Below, one piece after another: positions 11,762 to 21,403 of a stretch of 64,000 bases of DNA; position 1 is the stretch's first letter; the number at the start of each line of letters is the position of its first letter. The stretch is from Prevotella illustrans (GTDB taxonomy: Bacteria > Bacteroidota > Bacteroidia > Bacteroidales > Bacteroidaceae), in NCBI RefSeq assembly GCF_017426725.1, contig NZ_JAERMS010000003.1, positions 62,001-126,000 on the forward strand. The letters are read 5' to 3'. A program made the position numbers and the translations under genes. Below the pieces are notes generated by a model. The model had not been told where the DNA came from. It ran no database searches and saw only the letters and a program-made list of their open reading frames with translations.

Positions 11762-11769
11762 TATCTTTG
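11762..11769 (+). promoter_or_regulatory. Probable -7 box of the SusC-SusD operon
   Basis: TATCTTTG matches TAnnTTTG about 50 bp before the susC start. The nearest upstream TTTG motifs (11734 and 11746) are spaced 24 and 12 bp away. The -33 element is therefore poor, which would suit an activator-dependent promoter driven by the HTCS. Confidence 0.5.
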
Positions 11770-11819
11770 CGGCAGGTTTTTAAACCAAATTCTATTATAT
11801 AACCTATTTATTATATGAC

Positions 11820-14800
11820 ATGAGAAAAACAATTCTTCTATTTGTTTCTATGTTATTCTGTTGTTGCCTTTACGCGCAGCAGAAAAAACTCAGTGGTACG
11901 GTGCGTGACGCGGACAGTGGCGAGCCCCTTACCGGTGTTTCGGTGAAGATAAAGGGAACGGGCAAAGGAACGGTTACCGATATTGGCGGTAAATATGATA
12001 TTACGGTGAATGTAAACCAGACATTGGAATTCTCATTTCTTGGCATGACGACGCAGCGAGTTGTGGTGAAGTCGTCTACGCTCGCGCCGCTTGATATCTC
12101 GCTGCGGCCCGACCAGCTGTCGTTGGAAGATGTCGTGGTGGTGGGCTATGGCGTAACGAAGAAGCGCGACCTGGCCGGTGCAATCACGTCGTTGAAGCCC
12201 GACAACATCGAGGCCGGTGTGGTGAGCGATATGTCACAGTTCTTGAAAGGCAGGGCCTCGGGCGTGCAAGTGCGTCAGAACTCGCTTGAGCCGGGTGGAA
12301 GCGTGTCGGTGCGTGTGCGTGGCGCCTCGTCGGTAAGCGCGGAAAATGAACCGCTGTATGTCATTGATGGTTTTCAAACGGATAACATGACCCAAATCAA
12401 CGTGGACGACATCGAGTCTATCGAGATATTGAAAGACGCGTCTACCACGGCAATCTACGGCGCGCGTGGTGCCAATGGTGTTATCCTGATCACAACGAAG
12501 CGGGGAAAGGCCGGACAATTCAATGTAGAGTATTCCAACAGTTCGGCTGCCAAACTGATGTATAACCCTTGGGAATTGCTCGACGCCGGCGAGACGATTG
12601 CCTTGGAGCGTCGCCTCTACGAGCAGGATCCTACGGCTACGAGCAGTGTGTGGACGGCCGAGCAGGCAAAATATCGTGGTAAGGGAACCGACTGGGTGAA
12701 AGAAACGACGCGTAATACCATTACCAATCTGCAGCAACTGTCTATTTCGGGTGGCAGTGACAGGCTGACGGGATATGCTTCGGCCAACTATCTCACCGAG
12801 CCGGGCATTCTGTATAACACGGATTATAAGCGCTTTGGCGGGCGTACCAACTTGTTCTTCAAGCTGAGTAATAGGATAAGAACGGGCGCGAATATCAATT
12901 TCTCGCAATCAAAGAAGAAGTTTCTTGATATGGGAACCATTTCTTCTGACAAGAATATCATGTATCGCATATTCAATCTTGAGCCTTGGAAGAACACCGA
13001 GGGGTATGATGTCTTTGGCGTGAAGGCCCGTAGGCCGGGCGTTTTTGACGAGATGAACGGTGCCAAACTTAACCGGACATTCACAACGGTCTACGCAACC
13101 TTGTTTGCCGAGGTGGATGTCTTGCCGTTGCTCACGGTCAGCGGGCGCTACACGTATGCTTATGACCATTTGAAGACGCAGAAGTATTACGATCGTTCTA
13201 CCACGATAGGGCAGTCGTATGGCGGACAGGCTTTTATCGGACACGAGGAGAATGCCAAACATCAAATAGAAGGTGTCGTGACATGGACACCGAACTTGGG
13301 AGAAAAGCACGCGCTTAAACTGATCGTCGGCACGTCATATATCCATCAGAAAGGGTGGGGCGACGAGATACAGGCCTATGGATTTGCCTCTGACGTATTC
13401 GGTTATAGCAATATTGGAGCGGCCGAACATCTTGATTGGATCGGTTCGGGAGAGTCTGTTTTGAAGAAAGCCTCATTCTTCAGTCGTGTGGAATATATAT
13501 TCAACGATAAGTATATCTTCAACGCGTCGTTGCGTTCCGATGGTTCTTCCGTCTTCGGCGCTGATTATCGCTGGGGCTTTTTCCCCGCCGGTTCTTTTGC
13601 CTGGCATATTGGTGATGAACCTTTTATGGCTTTTACGAAGCCTCTTTTCTCGAAGATAAAGCTGAGAACAAGTTATGGACTGAGCGGTAACGATGGGATT
13701 CGATTTGGGCTTTCGCAGTATCAATATTCGGTTCGTGACGTGCATATCAGTGGCAATGAGGCGCAAAAAGGAATGTATCCGTCTAATCCTTATAACCATA
13801 GATTGCGGTGGGAAACGACTCGGCAGTGGAATATCGGTGCCGACTTGCTGCTGCTCGACGGAAGGATTGAGGCGAGTCTGGATTATTATATTAAGCGGAC
13901 GAAAGACCTTTTGAGTCCGGACGCCATTCACCCGTCGGGTGGTTTTCCCAACTATACCAATTCAGACGGTCGCCGTTTCGAATACACGGCCATGATGTTG
14001 AACGACGGTGAAATCGATAACCGAGGATTCGAGTTCTCCGTAAAGTCGACCAATATCAATACAAAGAACTTTGTCTGGACGTCTATGTTTAATCTTTCAA
14101 CCAATCGCAGCAAAGTGTTGAGATTGAACAATGGGCAAGCCCGCTTCCAATATATTCGTCCTCATGGCTCATACGAAGAGAAAGAGTATATCATCCTGAA
14201 AGAAGGTGAGCCGCTAAGCGCCATCTATGGCTACGTGTTCGACGGTATCATGCAGCAGGGTGAAACTTATAAGGCACAGCCTAACGCTGTGGCCGGTGAT
14301 CCGAAATTCAAAGATTTGAATAACGATGGAATCATTGACGAGAAAGACCGCAAGGTTTTGGGTACAGGTATCCCTAAGACCATCTTAGGTCTGCAGAATA
14401 CGTTTACTTATAAGAATTTCGATCTTTCTGTATTCTGGGAGGCTTCATTAGGCGCTAAGATGCTCAACCTGACGCGGATATACCTTGAGGATAACAACCG
14501 AATCAAGGAATCGATGGATCGGTGGACACAAGGTGGACGCATCATGACGGATGAGAATGGAAAGAGTTATACGACAGCAGGCAATCCTTCGACGACGGTT
14601 CCGCGTAAAGGTTATACCCGAAGAGCTGAGGTACAATACGGCTCTTACATCAATTCGCGCTTCGTAGAGAACGCTGACTATTTGAAGTTGAGAAACATAG
14701 AATTGGGTTACACCTTGAAAGGACATTGGTTGAAACTTGACTTTATCAAGAATATCCGTTTGTTTGTGGGAGCGCAGAATTTGCTCACGATTACAAAATA

Positions 14801-14918
14801 TAAAGGTTTCGACCCAGATATCAGTACCAACGGTAGCAGTGCTGTCGCGCAAGGGTTGGATCTTAACTCATATCCCGCGTACCGGACTTTTAATTTCGGT
14901 GGTAAAATAACATTCTAA
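11820..14918 (+). CDS. SusC/RagA family TonB-dependent outer-membrane transporter
   Basis: A 1032-residue outer-membrane transporter that pulls oligosaccharides into the periplasm using TonB energy, working with the SusD lid encoded next. Signal peptide (about 1-20, ending LYAQ), carboxypeptidase-like regulatory domain (KKLSGTVRDADSGEPLTGVS, about 23-100), plug domain with the SusC signature (LKGRASGVQVRQNS, then IYGARGANGVILITTK), and a long beta-barrel ending in FNFGGKITF with the terminal Phe typical of outer-membrane proteins. There is no STN domain, which fits HTCS rather than sigma/anti-sigma control. SusD follows after 10 bp. The substrate cannot be read from sequence. Confidence 0.95.
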   Translation: MRKTILLFVSMLFCCCLYAQQKKLSGTVRDADSGEPLTGVSVKIKGTGKGTVTDIGGKYDITVNVNQTLEFSFLGMTTQRVVVKSSTLAPLDISLRPDQLSLEDVVVVGYGVTKKRDLAGAITSLKPDNIEAGVVSDMSQFLKGRASGVQVRQNSLEPGGSVSVRVRGASSVSAENEPLYVIDGFQTDNMTQINVDDIESIEILKDASTTAIYGARGANGVILITTKRGKAGQFNVEYSNSSAAKLMYNPWELLDAGETIALERRLYEQDPTATSSVWTAEQAKYRGKGTDWVKETTRNTITNLQQLSISGGSDRLTGYASANYLTEPGILYNTDYKRFGGRTNLFFKLSNRIRTGANINFSQSKKKFLDMGTISSDKNIMYRIFNLEPWKNTEGYDVFGVKARRPGVFDEMNGAKLNRTFTTVYATLFAEVDVLPLLTVSGRYTYAYDHLKTQKYYDRSTTIGQSYGGQAFIGHEENAKHQIEGVVTWTPNLGEKHALKLIVGTSYIHQKGWGDEIQAYGFASDVFGYSNIGAAEHLDWIGSGESVLKKASFFSRVEYIFNDKYIFNASLRSDGSSVFGADYRWGFFPAGSFAWHIGDEPFMAFTKPLFSKIKLRTSYGLSGNDGIRFGLSQYQYSVRDVHISGNEAQKGMYPSNPYNHRLRWETTRQWNIGADLLLLDGRIEASLDYYIKRTKDLLSPDAIHPSGGFPNYTNSDGRRFEYTAMMLNDGEIDNRGFEFSVKSTNINTKNFVWTSMFNLSTNRSKVLRLNNGQARFQYIRPHGSYEEKEYIILKEGEPLSAIYGYVFDGIMQQGETYKAQPNAVAGDPKFKDLNNDGIIDEKDRKVLGTGIPKTILGLQNTFTYKNFDLSVFWEASLGAKMLNLTRIYLEDNNRIKESMDRWTQGGRIMTDENGKSYTTAGNPSTTVPRKGYTRRAEVQYGSYINSRFVENADYLKLRNIELGYTLKGHWLKLDFIKNIRLFVGAQNLLTITKYKGFDPDISTNGSSAVAQGLDLNSYPAYRTFNFGGKITF

Positions 14919-14928
14919 CAGTAAGACA

Positions 14929-16596
14929 ATGACGATGATTTATCAAAATAAGATCGCACGGTTTGCTTTGTGTGCGATGGCAGGCAGCTTTCTTGCCTCA
15001 TGCAATTTGGATGAGGAGCTGACTTCTGTATATAATGCAGACAATGCCTATGTGACGGAACAAAATGCCCAAGAGGGTGTGAATGGAATATATCGCTATC
15101 TGAAAGGAGGCACGCATCCGGCTACGTTTTATCTCAATGATGTGTCTACGGACGCGGCATACAAGGCGGGATTGGATTATGAGATCATGAATGACAACAA
15201 TCTTGCCGGTAACGTCGACGTTGCCCGTGCCTATAATGGCAACTGGCAAATGATCGGTTGTGCGAACTCGGCCATCGACAATATTACGCCGATGGATGAA
15301 AGTAGGTTTAAAGACGCCGCACGTAAAAAGGAGCTTTTGGCAGAAGCACACTTTATGCGGGCTTTTGCTTATTATCAGCTTACCAATGCCTTTTATCGTG
15401 TGCCTTTGATTACCAATGGTTTTTATGATGCGGTATCTTCTCCGGTGTTAGCTTCGGTGGAGGCTCTTGATTCTCTTATGGAGCAAGATTTGCTGATTGC
15501 GGCTTCAGCGTTGCCCGATACGTGGGAAAAGAAGAATGTTGGCGGTGAAGGGGGCAGGCCCACTGCGGGCGCAGCCTATGGCTATCTGATGAGGCTATAT
15601 ATGCGCAAGGCCGGCTATCAGCGTGAACAGGGAGCAGATGCTTCCGAAAGTTGGCAGGCTGCCCTGAATTATGCCAATCGTGTCATTGCGACGGGACGTT
15701 ACGCGCTTCAGCCCACGATATGGGACGTATTTGATCCTACTTCGGAAAAGAGCTTATATAATAATGAGATTATCTTTGCGGTGCGTTCCAGCGAGAAGGT
15801 TCCTTCGGGAAGTTCGGACATCGCTTTGTATTTCACGCCTTGGAGTTATAATTACGGATGGGATATCTTCAGTATCCCATTGGAATTGTATTGGAAATAT
15901 GACGCGACGGATCAGCGCTTCTCAAAACTCTTGGTAGGCGAATACACCGATGTGTATGACGCAAACAAGAAATACAAAGTGCCGACTCGTCGGGAAGTGG
16001 GTACGCTGAATAACGAATCGAGTAGTCCCATTGTTGTGGAACTGGCACAGGCCTATACCAATAAGTATTTTTATGAGAAAGCCGGAACTTATAATTATAA
16101 CACGCCCAACAACCTGATTCTTCTGCGCTATGCTGATGTTTTATTATGTAAGGCAGAGATTCTGAACGAACTGAATGGGGTCAACCAGACCTCTTTAGCA
16201 TTGTTGAATCAAATTCGTGAACGTGCTTTCGGCAATACGACGCATGATTACGCCATGACTGATTTTACGACAAAGGCGGATTTCCGGTCGGCTCTTTGTG
16301 ATGAGCGATTGCTTGAACTCAATAATGAGGGTTGCCGTCGGATAGACCTTATCAGGATGGGGCTTTGGAAAGACAGAATGGACGCGTATATGGACGCCAT
16401 CAAGTCGAAAGTGGAAACCAAGGAAAGGAATATGGGCTTGACATCTGGCGCGTTGAGTGCGGAGTGGTCGGTCTATCCCAAGTTCTCTACGGCGCCACTC
16501 AAACGCTTTGATAAACGTCGCTATTATCCCATTCCGAAAGTGTATAGCAGCAAGTATCCGGATTTGCTGAATAACCGTACCTTCCAAGAAGAATAA
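14929..16596 (+). CDS. SusD/RagB family surface glycan-binding lipoprotein
   Basis: A 555-residue outer-membrane lipoprotein that caps the SusC barrel and binds the glycan. A lipobox-like end of the signal peptide is seen at SFLASC, with the lipid Cys about residue 25. The typical SusD features are AEAHFMRAFAYYQLTNAF (TPR helix), the YGYLMRLYMRKAGY region, NNLILLRYADVLLCKAEILN (residues about 390-420) and the C-terminal FDKRRYYPIP motif. An alternative ATG lies two codons downstream (14935). It is co-transcribed with the upstream SusC. Confidence 0.95.
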   Translation: MTMIYQNKIARFALCAMAGSFLASCNLDEELTSVYNADNAYVTEQNAQEGVNGIYRYLKGGTHPATFYLNDVSTDAAYKAGLDYEIMNDNNLAGNVDVARAYNGNWQMIGCANSAIDNITPMDESRFKDAARKKELLAEAHFMRAFAYYQLTNAFYRVPLITNGFYDAVSSPVLASVEALDSLMEQDLLIAASALPDTWEKKNVGGEGGRPTAGAAYGYLMRLYMRKAGYQREQGADASESWQAALNYANRVIATGRYALQPTIWDVFDPTSEKSLYNNEIIFAVRSSEKVPSGSSDIALYFTPWSYNYGWDIFSIPLELYWKYDATDQRFSKLLVGEYTDVYDANKKYKVPTRREVGTLNNESSSPIVVELAQAYTNKYFYEKAGTYNYNTPNNLILLRYADVLLCKAEILNELNGVNQTSLALLNQIRERAFGNTTHDYAMTDFTTKADFRSALCDERLLELNNEGCRRIDLIRMGLWKDRMDAYMDAIKSKVETKERNMGLTSGALSAEWSVYPKFSTAPLKRFDKRRYYPIPKVYSSKYPDLLNNRTFQEE

Positions 16597-16622
16597 CGAT
16601 AACCTTCATAAAACAGAAAAAT

Positions 16623-18104
16623 ATGACAAATTATAAAGTAAATATCTTCTTTATAGCTTTGATGCTGTTGTTCACGGCATGCGACAGTGTAGGGAAAGAC
16701 GGCCGCTTTACGGGTGAGCCTATGAGTCATGTTACGGCACCTGAAGCAGGTGTGCTGGATAGACAGAAACAGAGTCTATGGAATTTCGACACGATGGAAG
16801 GGTGGACGGTTGCCAACCAAGGCAATGATACCGAAAACCATTCCTCTATAGAAAGTAATACCCAATGTGAAGATGGCAAAGCCTTGCGGATTTACACGAG
16901 TGCCAATACGCAGCAACGCAAGAAAGTGCGCACTGTGAAGCAGTATAGTGCCGGTTTGTACACTTGGCGCACTTATATATCGGACTTAGGCGAAGTAGAA
17001 CGGACGAGTATCGGCTCATGGTTGTGGCACGATGACAAGCATGAACTCGACTTTGAAGTCGGTTCGGGCACGGCCGCAGAGCGTTTAGCGCTTGGTCTTG
17101 CCGCCGACGAAGTGATTGCTTATATCACGAGTCAAGACAATCCTTGGCTACAGCAGAAGGTCGGTATCAAGAAGAATGCCTGGCATGAGTTCCAGATAGA
17201 TCTGAAACTGGTGGGTAAGAAGTATTTCGCGACATGGCTCATCGACAAGCATCCGTACGCCATGCAGCAATTAGCGTATGGAGAGGAAGTTCCTTTCTAT
17301 ATATTCTGCAGTACGGAGAATCTGAAGTTTATTGGTGATACGTGGCCTTATCAGACTAATTACGGCTTGTGGGACTACGTTTCTTATATTCCTTATAGCT
17401 ATTCATCGGATTCTGTTACGCCCGAGAAACCGGTCGATCCCGTCGATCCGGCACCCGAACCGGATGAGGGAGAAACCAAGCGGTGGACTTTCGACCGAAT
17501 GCCTGATGGTTGGAAAGTATGGACTAATGTGGGAGCTGACGGCGTCGGTTATTATGGCGTAAGTGATGGTCGGTTGCTTCTTTCTAATGACGGCTACTGC
17601 ATTACGTCCAAAATCGAATATTCTACGCCGGTAGGTTTCGGCAAATATATTTGGAAACTGCGTTTCCCCCGACTTGCCGGCGCGGAAAAGTTCATGGCCG
17701 GTGGTACTTTGTATACGGCTAATGAAGCGAATGGTCCGCATACGCTTACGATTGTGGGCTGGTATGGTAGCGACGCTGAACGCTCTCGCTTAGGCGCTCA
17801 ATCTGGCGATTTACTGTTGCGCATCTATTCGGAGATACCGGCTTTGGACCGCAATGTGAAGGTGTTGAAGCCCGAGACGGATTACAAACTGAGCATTGAG
17901 TTGAAAAAAGTAAATGGAAAATACGTGATTGTATATGCCATCGACGACGAGGTGATACAGACTTTGCCTGCCAATTATGGTGCCGATGTTGTAAAATTCC
18001 TCTTTATCGCCTCGGCAGAATCCAATCGCGGCTGGATGCCGGGCAATCCGCTTACCGGAAAATATACAGCGAATTTTGATTATATCGAATACACGGCATA
18101 TTGA
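16623..18104 (+). CDS. Two-domain jelly-roll-like surface lipoprotein, possible GH16-like domain
   Basis: A 493-residue lipoprotein (signal peptide ending LLFTAC, Cys about 20) that I cannot assign to a named family with certainty. It has two similar halves of about 210 residues, starting at LWNFDTMEGWTV (about 55) and RWTFDRMPDGWKV (about 290) and ending DYVSYIPY and DYIEYTAY. They are joined by a Pro/Glu/Asp-rich linker (VDPVDPAPEPDEGE). The first half carries E141-L-D143-F-E145, which matches the ExDxE catalytic signature of GH16-type jelly rolls. The second half lacks it. The place after SusD in the operon is that of a surface glycan-binding protein or endo-acting enzyme. Either role is inference. 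Confidence 0.7.
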   Translation: MTNYKVNIFFIALMLLFTACDSVGKDGRFTGEPMSHVTAPEAGVLDRQKQSLWNFDTMEGWTVANQGNDTENHSSIESNTQCEDGKALRIYTSANTQQRKKVRTVKQYSAGLYTWRTYISDLGEVERTSIGSWLWHDDKHELDFEVGSGTAAERLALGLAADEVIAYITSQDNPWLQQKVGIKKNAWHEFQIDLKLVGKKYFATWLIDKHPYAMQQLAYGEEVPFYIFCSTENLKFIGDTWPYQTNYGLWDYVSYIPYSYSSDSVTPEKPVDPVDPAPEPDEGETKRWTFDRMPDGWKVWTNVGADGVGYYGVSDGRLLLSNDGYCITSKIEYSTPVGFGKYIWKLRFPRLAGAEKFMAGGTLYTANEANGPHTLTIVGWYGSDAERSRLGAQSGDLLLRIYSEIPALDRNVKVLKPETDYKLSIELKKVNGKYVIVYAIDDEVIQTLPANYGADVVKFLFIASAESNRGWMPGNPLTGKYTANFDYIEYTAY

Positions 18105-18143
18105 TATTGTAATGGATAAAACGCGATCGTGGATCATTCAGTT

Positions 18144-19538
18144 ATGAAAAGAACCATCTTGCTGTTACTCTCGGCCCTGCTCATCCTCGCTGCCTGCCGC
18201 AACGAGGATGACAGCAGGCCCGACACCACTCTCGTCACTTTCAATGTACAGCGTAATGAACAAAATGCCTTGCGGGCTGATTTGACGGCCGAGCTGAAGG
18301 CGTCTACCGCCTATCATATCGAGTATTGGGAAAAGGCTGACCCGGCAACGCTGCGGAAGACACGACCCGCTGTCGGCAAAGGCATCGTGCACCGCACGTT
18401 GATTATGCTGAAACCGAATACCCGCTATGCGTGTCGGCTTGTTTACGAGGGAGGCGAACCGTCGGATGTCCGTGAGTTTGTGACAGGGGCGGCTCCCGAT
18501 GAAATCGCCCATGCGTCGTTGTTGGTCGACGATATGCCTCATGAGCTGCCCGGTTATCTGCTGGTCTATATGCGAAAGTCGCCGGGATATGTCTATCTGC
18601 TCGACACAAAAGGCATTCCCGTGTGGTATCAGCCCATAGCCGAAGGCGTGCTGGTTGCTAATCTTGAGCCAAAGACCAATCGGCTCTACATGATTACCAA
18701 GCCGATACAAAATGATTTTAACCAGGCCTATACCGGACGCATTTTGAAAGTAATGGATCTGTGGGGAAACGTAATCCTTGAAAAGGAACTCAGCACGCTG
18801 CCCGAGATGGCAGGCCGAAAGGCCCACCACGAATGCCGTCCATTGCCTAATGGAAATGCGATTTTCGTGACGACGGTAGATCGGACGTTCGATTTGCGGG
18901 CATACGGCGGCACAGCGAATGAAGTCGTCACGGGCGACGGCTTCGCTGTCATGGACCTTAAAGGGAATATCGTGAAGCAGTGGGATTGCTTCGAGACGCT
19001 GAATCCGACGGAAAATCCACGCATTATGGACATCAAGGAAGACTGGCTACATGCCAATTCCATCAACTATGATGCGGATGGCAATTACTATATGACGTTC
19101 AATCGGCCGAGCGAACTATGGAAGATTGATCCCGCGACGGGGCGTGTGCTTTATCGTGTAGGTAAAGCCGGTGACGTGCCGATGCAGTCCGAAGGTTTTG
19201 CCGACGGAATGCACTGCGCGAATCCGAAAGCGCCTGATGAAGTGTTGGTGTTGGACAATGCTCGCGACAATATACGTGGCTCGCGCGCTTTGCGATATAA
19301 GGTGGATTTACAGACACGTCGCGCGGAGTTGACTTTGAATTGTGAGATACCTCGACAGTATAGTTCACCTAATCGTGGAAATGTTCAGCAGATTGGTAAA
19401 GATATGCTGATTTTCGGTTCGAGCGTGAAAAACTTAATTCTCTTTACAGATTGTAGTAAACAAGTTACGATTCATCGAATCCTATCGCTTCAACATTTGT
19501 TCTATCGAGCAGAATATATTCCTACGATTGAATATTGA
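18144..19538 (+). CDS. Arylsulfotransferase (ASST)-family lipoprotein
   Basis: About 464 residues. ATG at 18144 is preferred over GTG at 18129 because it begins the lipoprotein signal MKRTILLLLSALLILAAC. After a Fn3-like N-terminal domain come beta-propeller segments typical of ASST proteins: HHECRPLPNGNAIFVTT, then WLHANSINYDADGNYY and ELWKIDPATGRVLYRVG. ASST enzymes move sulfate between phenolic groups. Many Bacteroidetes members are uncharacterised surface lipoproteins, so enzymatic activity is not established here. It is the last gene of the HTCS-SusCD locus and is probably co-transcribed. The next 55 bp lead into repeat B. Confidence 0.8.
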   Translation: MKRTILLLLSALLILAACRNEDDSRPDTTLVTFNVQRNEQNALRADLTAELKASTAYHIEYWEKADPATLRKTRPAVGKGIVHRTLIMLKPNTRYACRLVYEGGEPSDVREFVTGAAPDEIAHASLLVDDMPHELPGYLLVYMRKSPGYVYLLDTKGIPVWYQPIAEGVLVANLEPKTNRLYMITKPIQNDFNQAYTGRILKVMDLWGNVILEKELSTLPEMAGRKAHHECRPLPNGNAIFVTTVDRTFDLRAYGGTANEVVTGDGFAVMDLKGNIVKQWDCFETLNPTENPRIMDIKEDWLHANSINYDADGNYYMTFNRPSELWKIDPATGRVLYRVGKAGDVPMQSEGFADGMHCANPKAPDEVLVLDNARDNIRGSRALRYKVDLQTRRAELTLNCEIPRQYSSPNRGNVQQIGKDMLIFGSSVKNLILFTDCSKQVTIHRILSLQHLFYRAEYIPTIEY

Positions 19539-19593
19539 CTTTCTCATCACCGTATCATCTTAATTCTGTGATTTTGTTATAAAAAATCGCATT

Positions 19594-19935
19594 ATTTTAA
19601 CACTTCCGCAACACGTCATCTAAGTGTCGTCATGCCAAAAAGCTCCTTTGTTTTACCGATTTTTATGCCCTTTTGTGCCCAAAGTTATCCTTTTATCGGC
19701 TCAAAGCACAGCGATTACGCTGCCAAAGCATAGCTTTTAGCCGGTGAAAGGGATGCGATTACGGCCTGAAAGCATAGCTATTAAAGGCGAAAAAGCGAAG
19801 GGGAAGTACCTTGAAAAACACAATCTGTTGATAACCAGCGTTTTATAAACTTGCTCTAAAATCGCTTATTTGGGTCCGTCTCTTTTCTTTTTCAAAATAA
19901 TGCCACTTTTTTGATGGTATATGTAAAGATAATTC
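19594..19935 (-). repeat. Dispersed intergenic repeat, copy B (inverted)
   Basis: Reverse-complement copy of the repeat at 29989-30351, over 90 percent identical by eye along about 340 bp, and more distant from copy A. It lacks the GTAGAAAATTGGC flank seen at A and C. It fills most of the 690-bp gap between the two glycan loci. Nothing else is supported in the rest of the gap except the terminator at 20153-20193. Confidence 0.9.
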
Positions 19936-20152
19936 AGGGGGCATATGTTTGGGGGGGCTTTGTTTAAAAACGCGCACAGAAATTAACAAAATGATTCTGT
20001 TTGTTTAAAAAATACGTTTTTGATTTGTCTCCGTGAGAGAAAGAGGAAAAATTCGCGCATGTGATATCGGGAATATCCATGCGGTTCGGGATAATTATGT
20101 TCGTGTCGACATTGAAACAAAAGCTTTTTGGCCCTTCACAACGCAAGCCGGC

Positions 20153-20193
20153 AAAAAGCAGCACCCTGACAGCGCAAGGCCTGTCAGGGTGCT
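20153..20193 (-). terminator. Intrinsic terminator of the GH18 locus
   Basis: A perfect 13-bp stem (AGCACCCTGACAG with CTGTCAGGGTGCT, 8-nt loop). Read on the minus strand it is followed by GCTTTTTGCC. It lies about 30 bp past the stop of the last minus-strand gene. Confidence 0.9.
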
Positions 20194-20224
20194 TTGAAGA
20201 GATTATTTAAAATGAAGATTCGGA

Positions 20225-21361
20225 CTAATTGATAGCCACAGGCACATCCAGCTTTTTGATATTAAAGCCACCGGTACGGCCGCCGAGGCCTTTGGCCGCG
20301 TCATTCACGGTGCCGTTTTCTACTTTTTCCGTTCCATTGAGTTTATAGTAGAGTTCCAATCCGTCGGACTTGGAATCCACGCCCAGCATGTTTTGCTTGA
20401 TTTGATTTTCGCTCCGGGCGACGCTCCACACACGGATTTCGCTCATATAACCGTAGAACGGACGTTCTCCCCAGGGGAAACCGGGCAGCTTGCCGATATT
20501 GAAGCCGACGTCGGCATTGGGATCGAAGCCCGGGATATTCCAAGCCGATTCAGCCCATTTATTACCATTGAGATACATCACGGTCTTTCCGGAAGTCTGG
20601 TCGAATGTCAGTGCCAAATGATACCATTTGTCGGTCTGCAACTTCTCGGGAGCCTCGTAATGCTGTCGGCCTGCAGCCTGGACAATGCCTCTGGGTATAC
20701 CACCGCCGGTATCGCCGATACGGAGAATCATGATACCCTCTGTACCGAGAACAGTGTTGTTACTTCCCAGATAGGTAGGATAGATGAGCGCCTCGTAAGT
20801 GAACGACTTGAAGAAAGTGCCACTGGGGAACTTAACCGAGATATAGTTGTTGTCGAACTCAGCCACCTTCGTAATCGTGATAGGCTTGGCCAGAATAACA
20901 TATTCGATGTCGGTGCCTTCGATGGTTGGAACCGATCCTGAATGGAGTCGCACGGGTACTACGTATGACTTGCCCTCGGCCAGTTTATCAAGGTTGCTTA
21001 GCGTCATCTTCACCTTACCGGCAAAGAGTTGTCCCTTTTCTATGACCGAAGTGGATTTCTCCAGCTTCACGTCCTTGGCATCCAGTGTCTGATAATTGGT
21101 ACCGTACTTGATATTGTAGTCTTTCACTACGCTTGCCTCGGCCACGGAGTAGGACACCGCAACCTCGGACGAGTGGGTGTTAGAGAGACGGCAGGTAAGC
21201 TCGACATCCATGGTCGCCTTGTCCTCCTTCACTTCTACGTTATATTCTTTGTTTTCAAAATAAACCTTGGGCTTCAACAAGTCGCTTTCGCTGTCGTTGC
21301 AGGCTGTCGGCAGAAACACCGCCAATCCTAAAGCCACATAGCTTAATATATGCTTTTTCAT
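20225..21361 (-). CDS. DUF1735 + LamG-like surface lipoprotein
   Basis: A 378-residue lipoprotein (signal peptide ending FLPTAC, Cys about 21). Residues about 35-165 resemble DUF1735 (VELTCRLSNTHSSEVAVSYS, with the ...NIKYGTNYQTL segment). Residues about 190-365 look like a concanavalin/LamG jelly roll (FTYEALIYPTYL, KWYHLALTFDQTSGKTVMYL, GYMSEIRVWSVARS). This architecture is common in Bacteroides loci that act on host N-glycans, where the protein binds glycan at the surface. It is the last gene of the minus-strand operon, 42 bp after the GH18 gene. It is probably a glycan-binding protein, and an enzymatic role is not visible. Confidence 0.85.
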   Translation of the reverse strand: MKKHILSYVALGLAVFLPTACNDSESDLLKPKVYFENKEYNVEVKEDKATMDVELTCRLSNTHSSEVAVSYSVAEASVVKDYNIKYGTNYQTLDAKDVKLEKSTSVIEKGQLFAGKVKMTLSNLDKLAEGKSYVVPVRLHSGSVPTIEGTDIEYVILAKPITITKVAEFDNNYISVKFPSGTFFKSFTYEALIYPTYLGSNNTVLGTEGIMILRIGDTGGGIPRGIVQAAGRQHYEAPEKLQTDKWYHLALTFDQTSGKTVMYLNGNKWAESAWNIPGFDPNADVGFNIGKLPGFPWGERPFYGYMSEIRVWSVARSENQIKQNMLGVDSKSDGLELYYKLNGTEKVENGTVNDAAKGLGGRTGGFNIKKLDVPVAIN

Positions 21362-21403
21362 TGTTTCTTTCGTATTAAGTTAATTGATTGGAGTGCAAAG
21401 AAC

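Noticed and set aside
19964..20164. 66-codon minus-strand ORF between repeat B and the terminator
   Set aside because: It has no recognisable features and runs into the terminator stem of the neighbouring operon.
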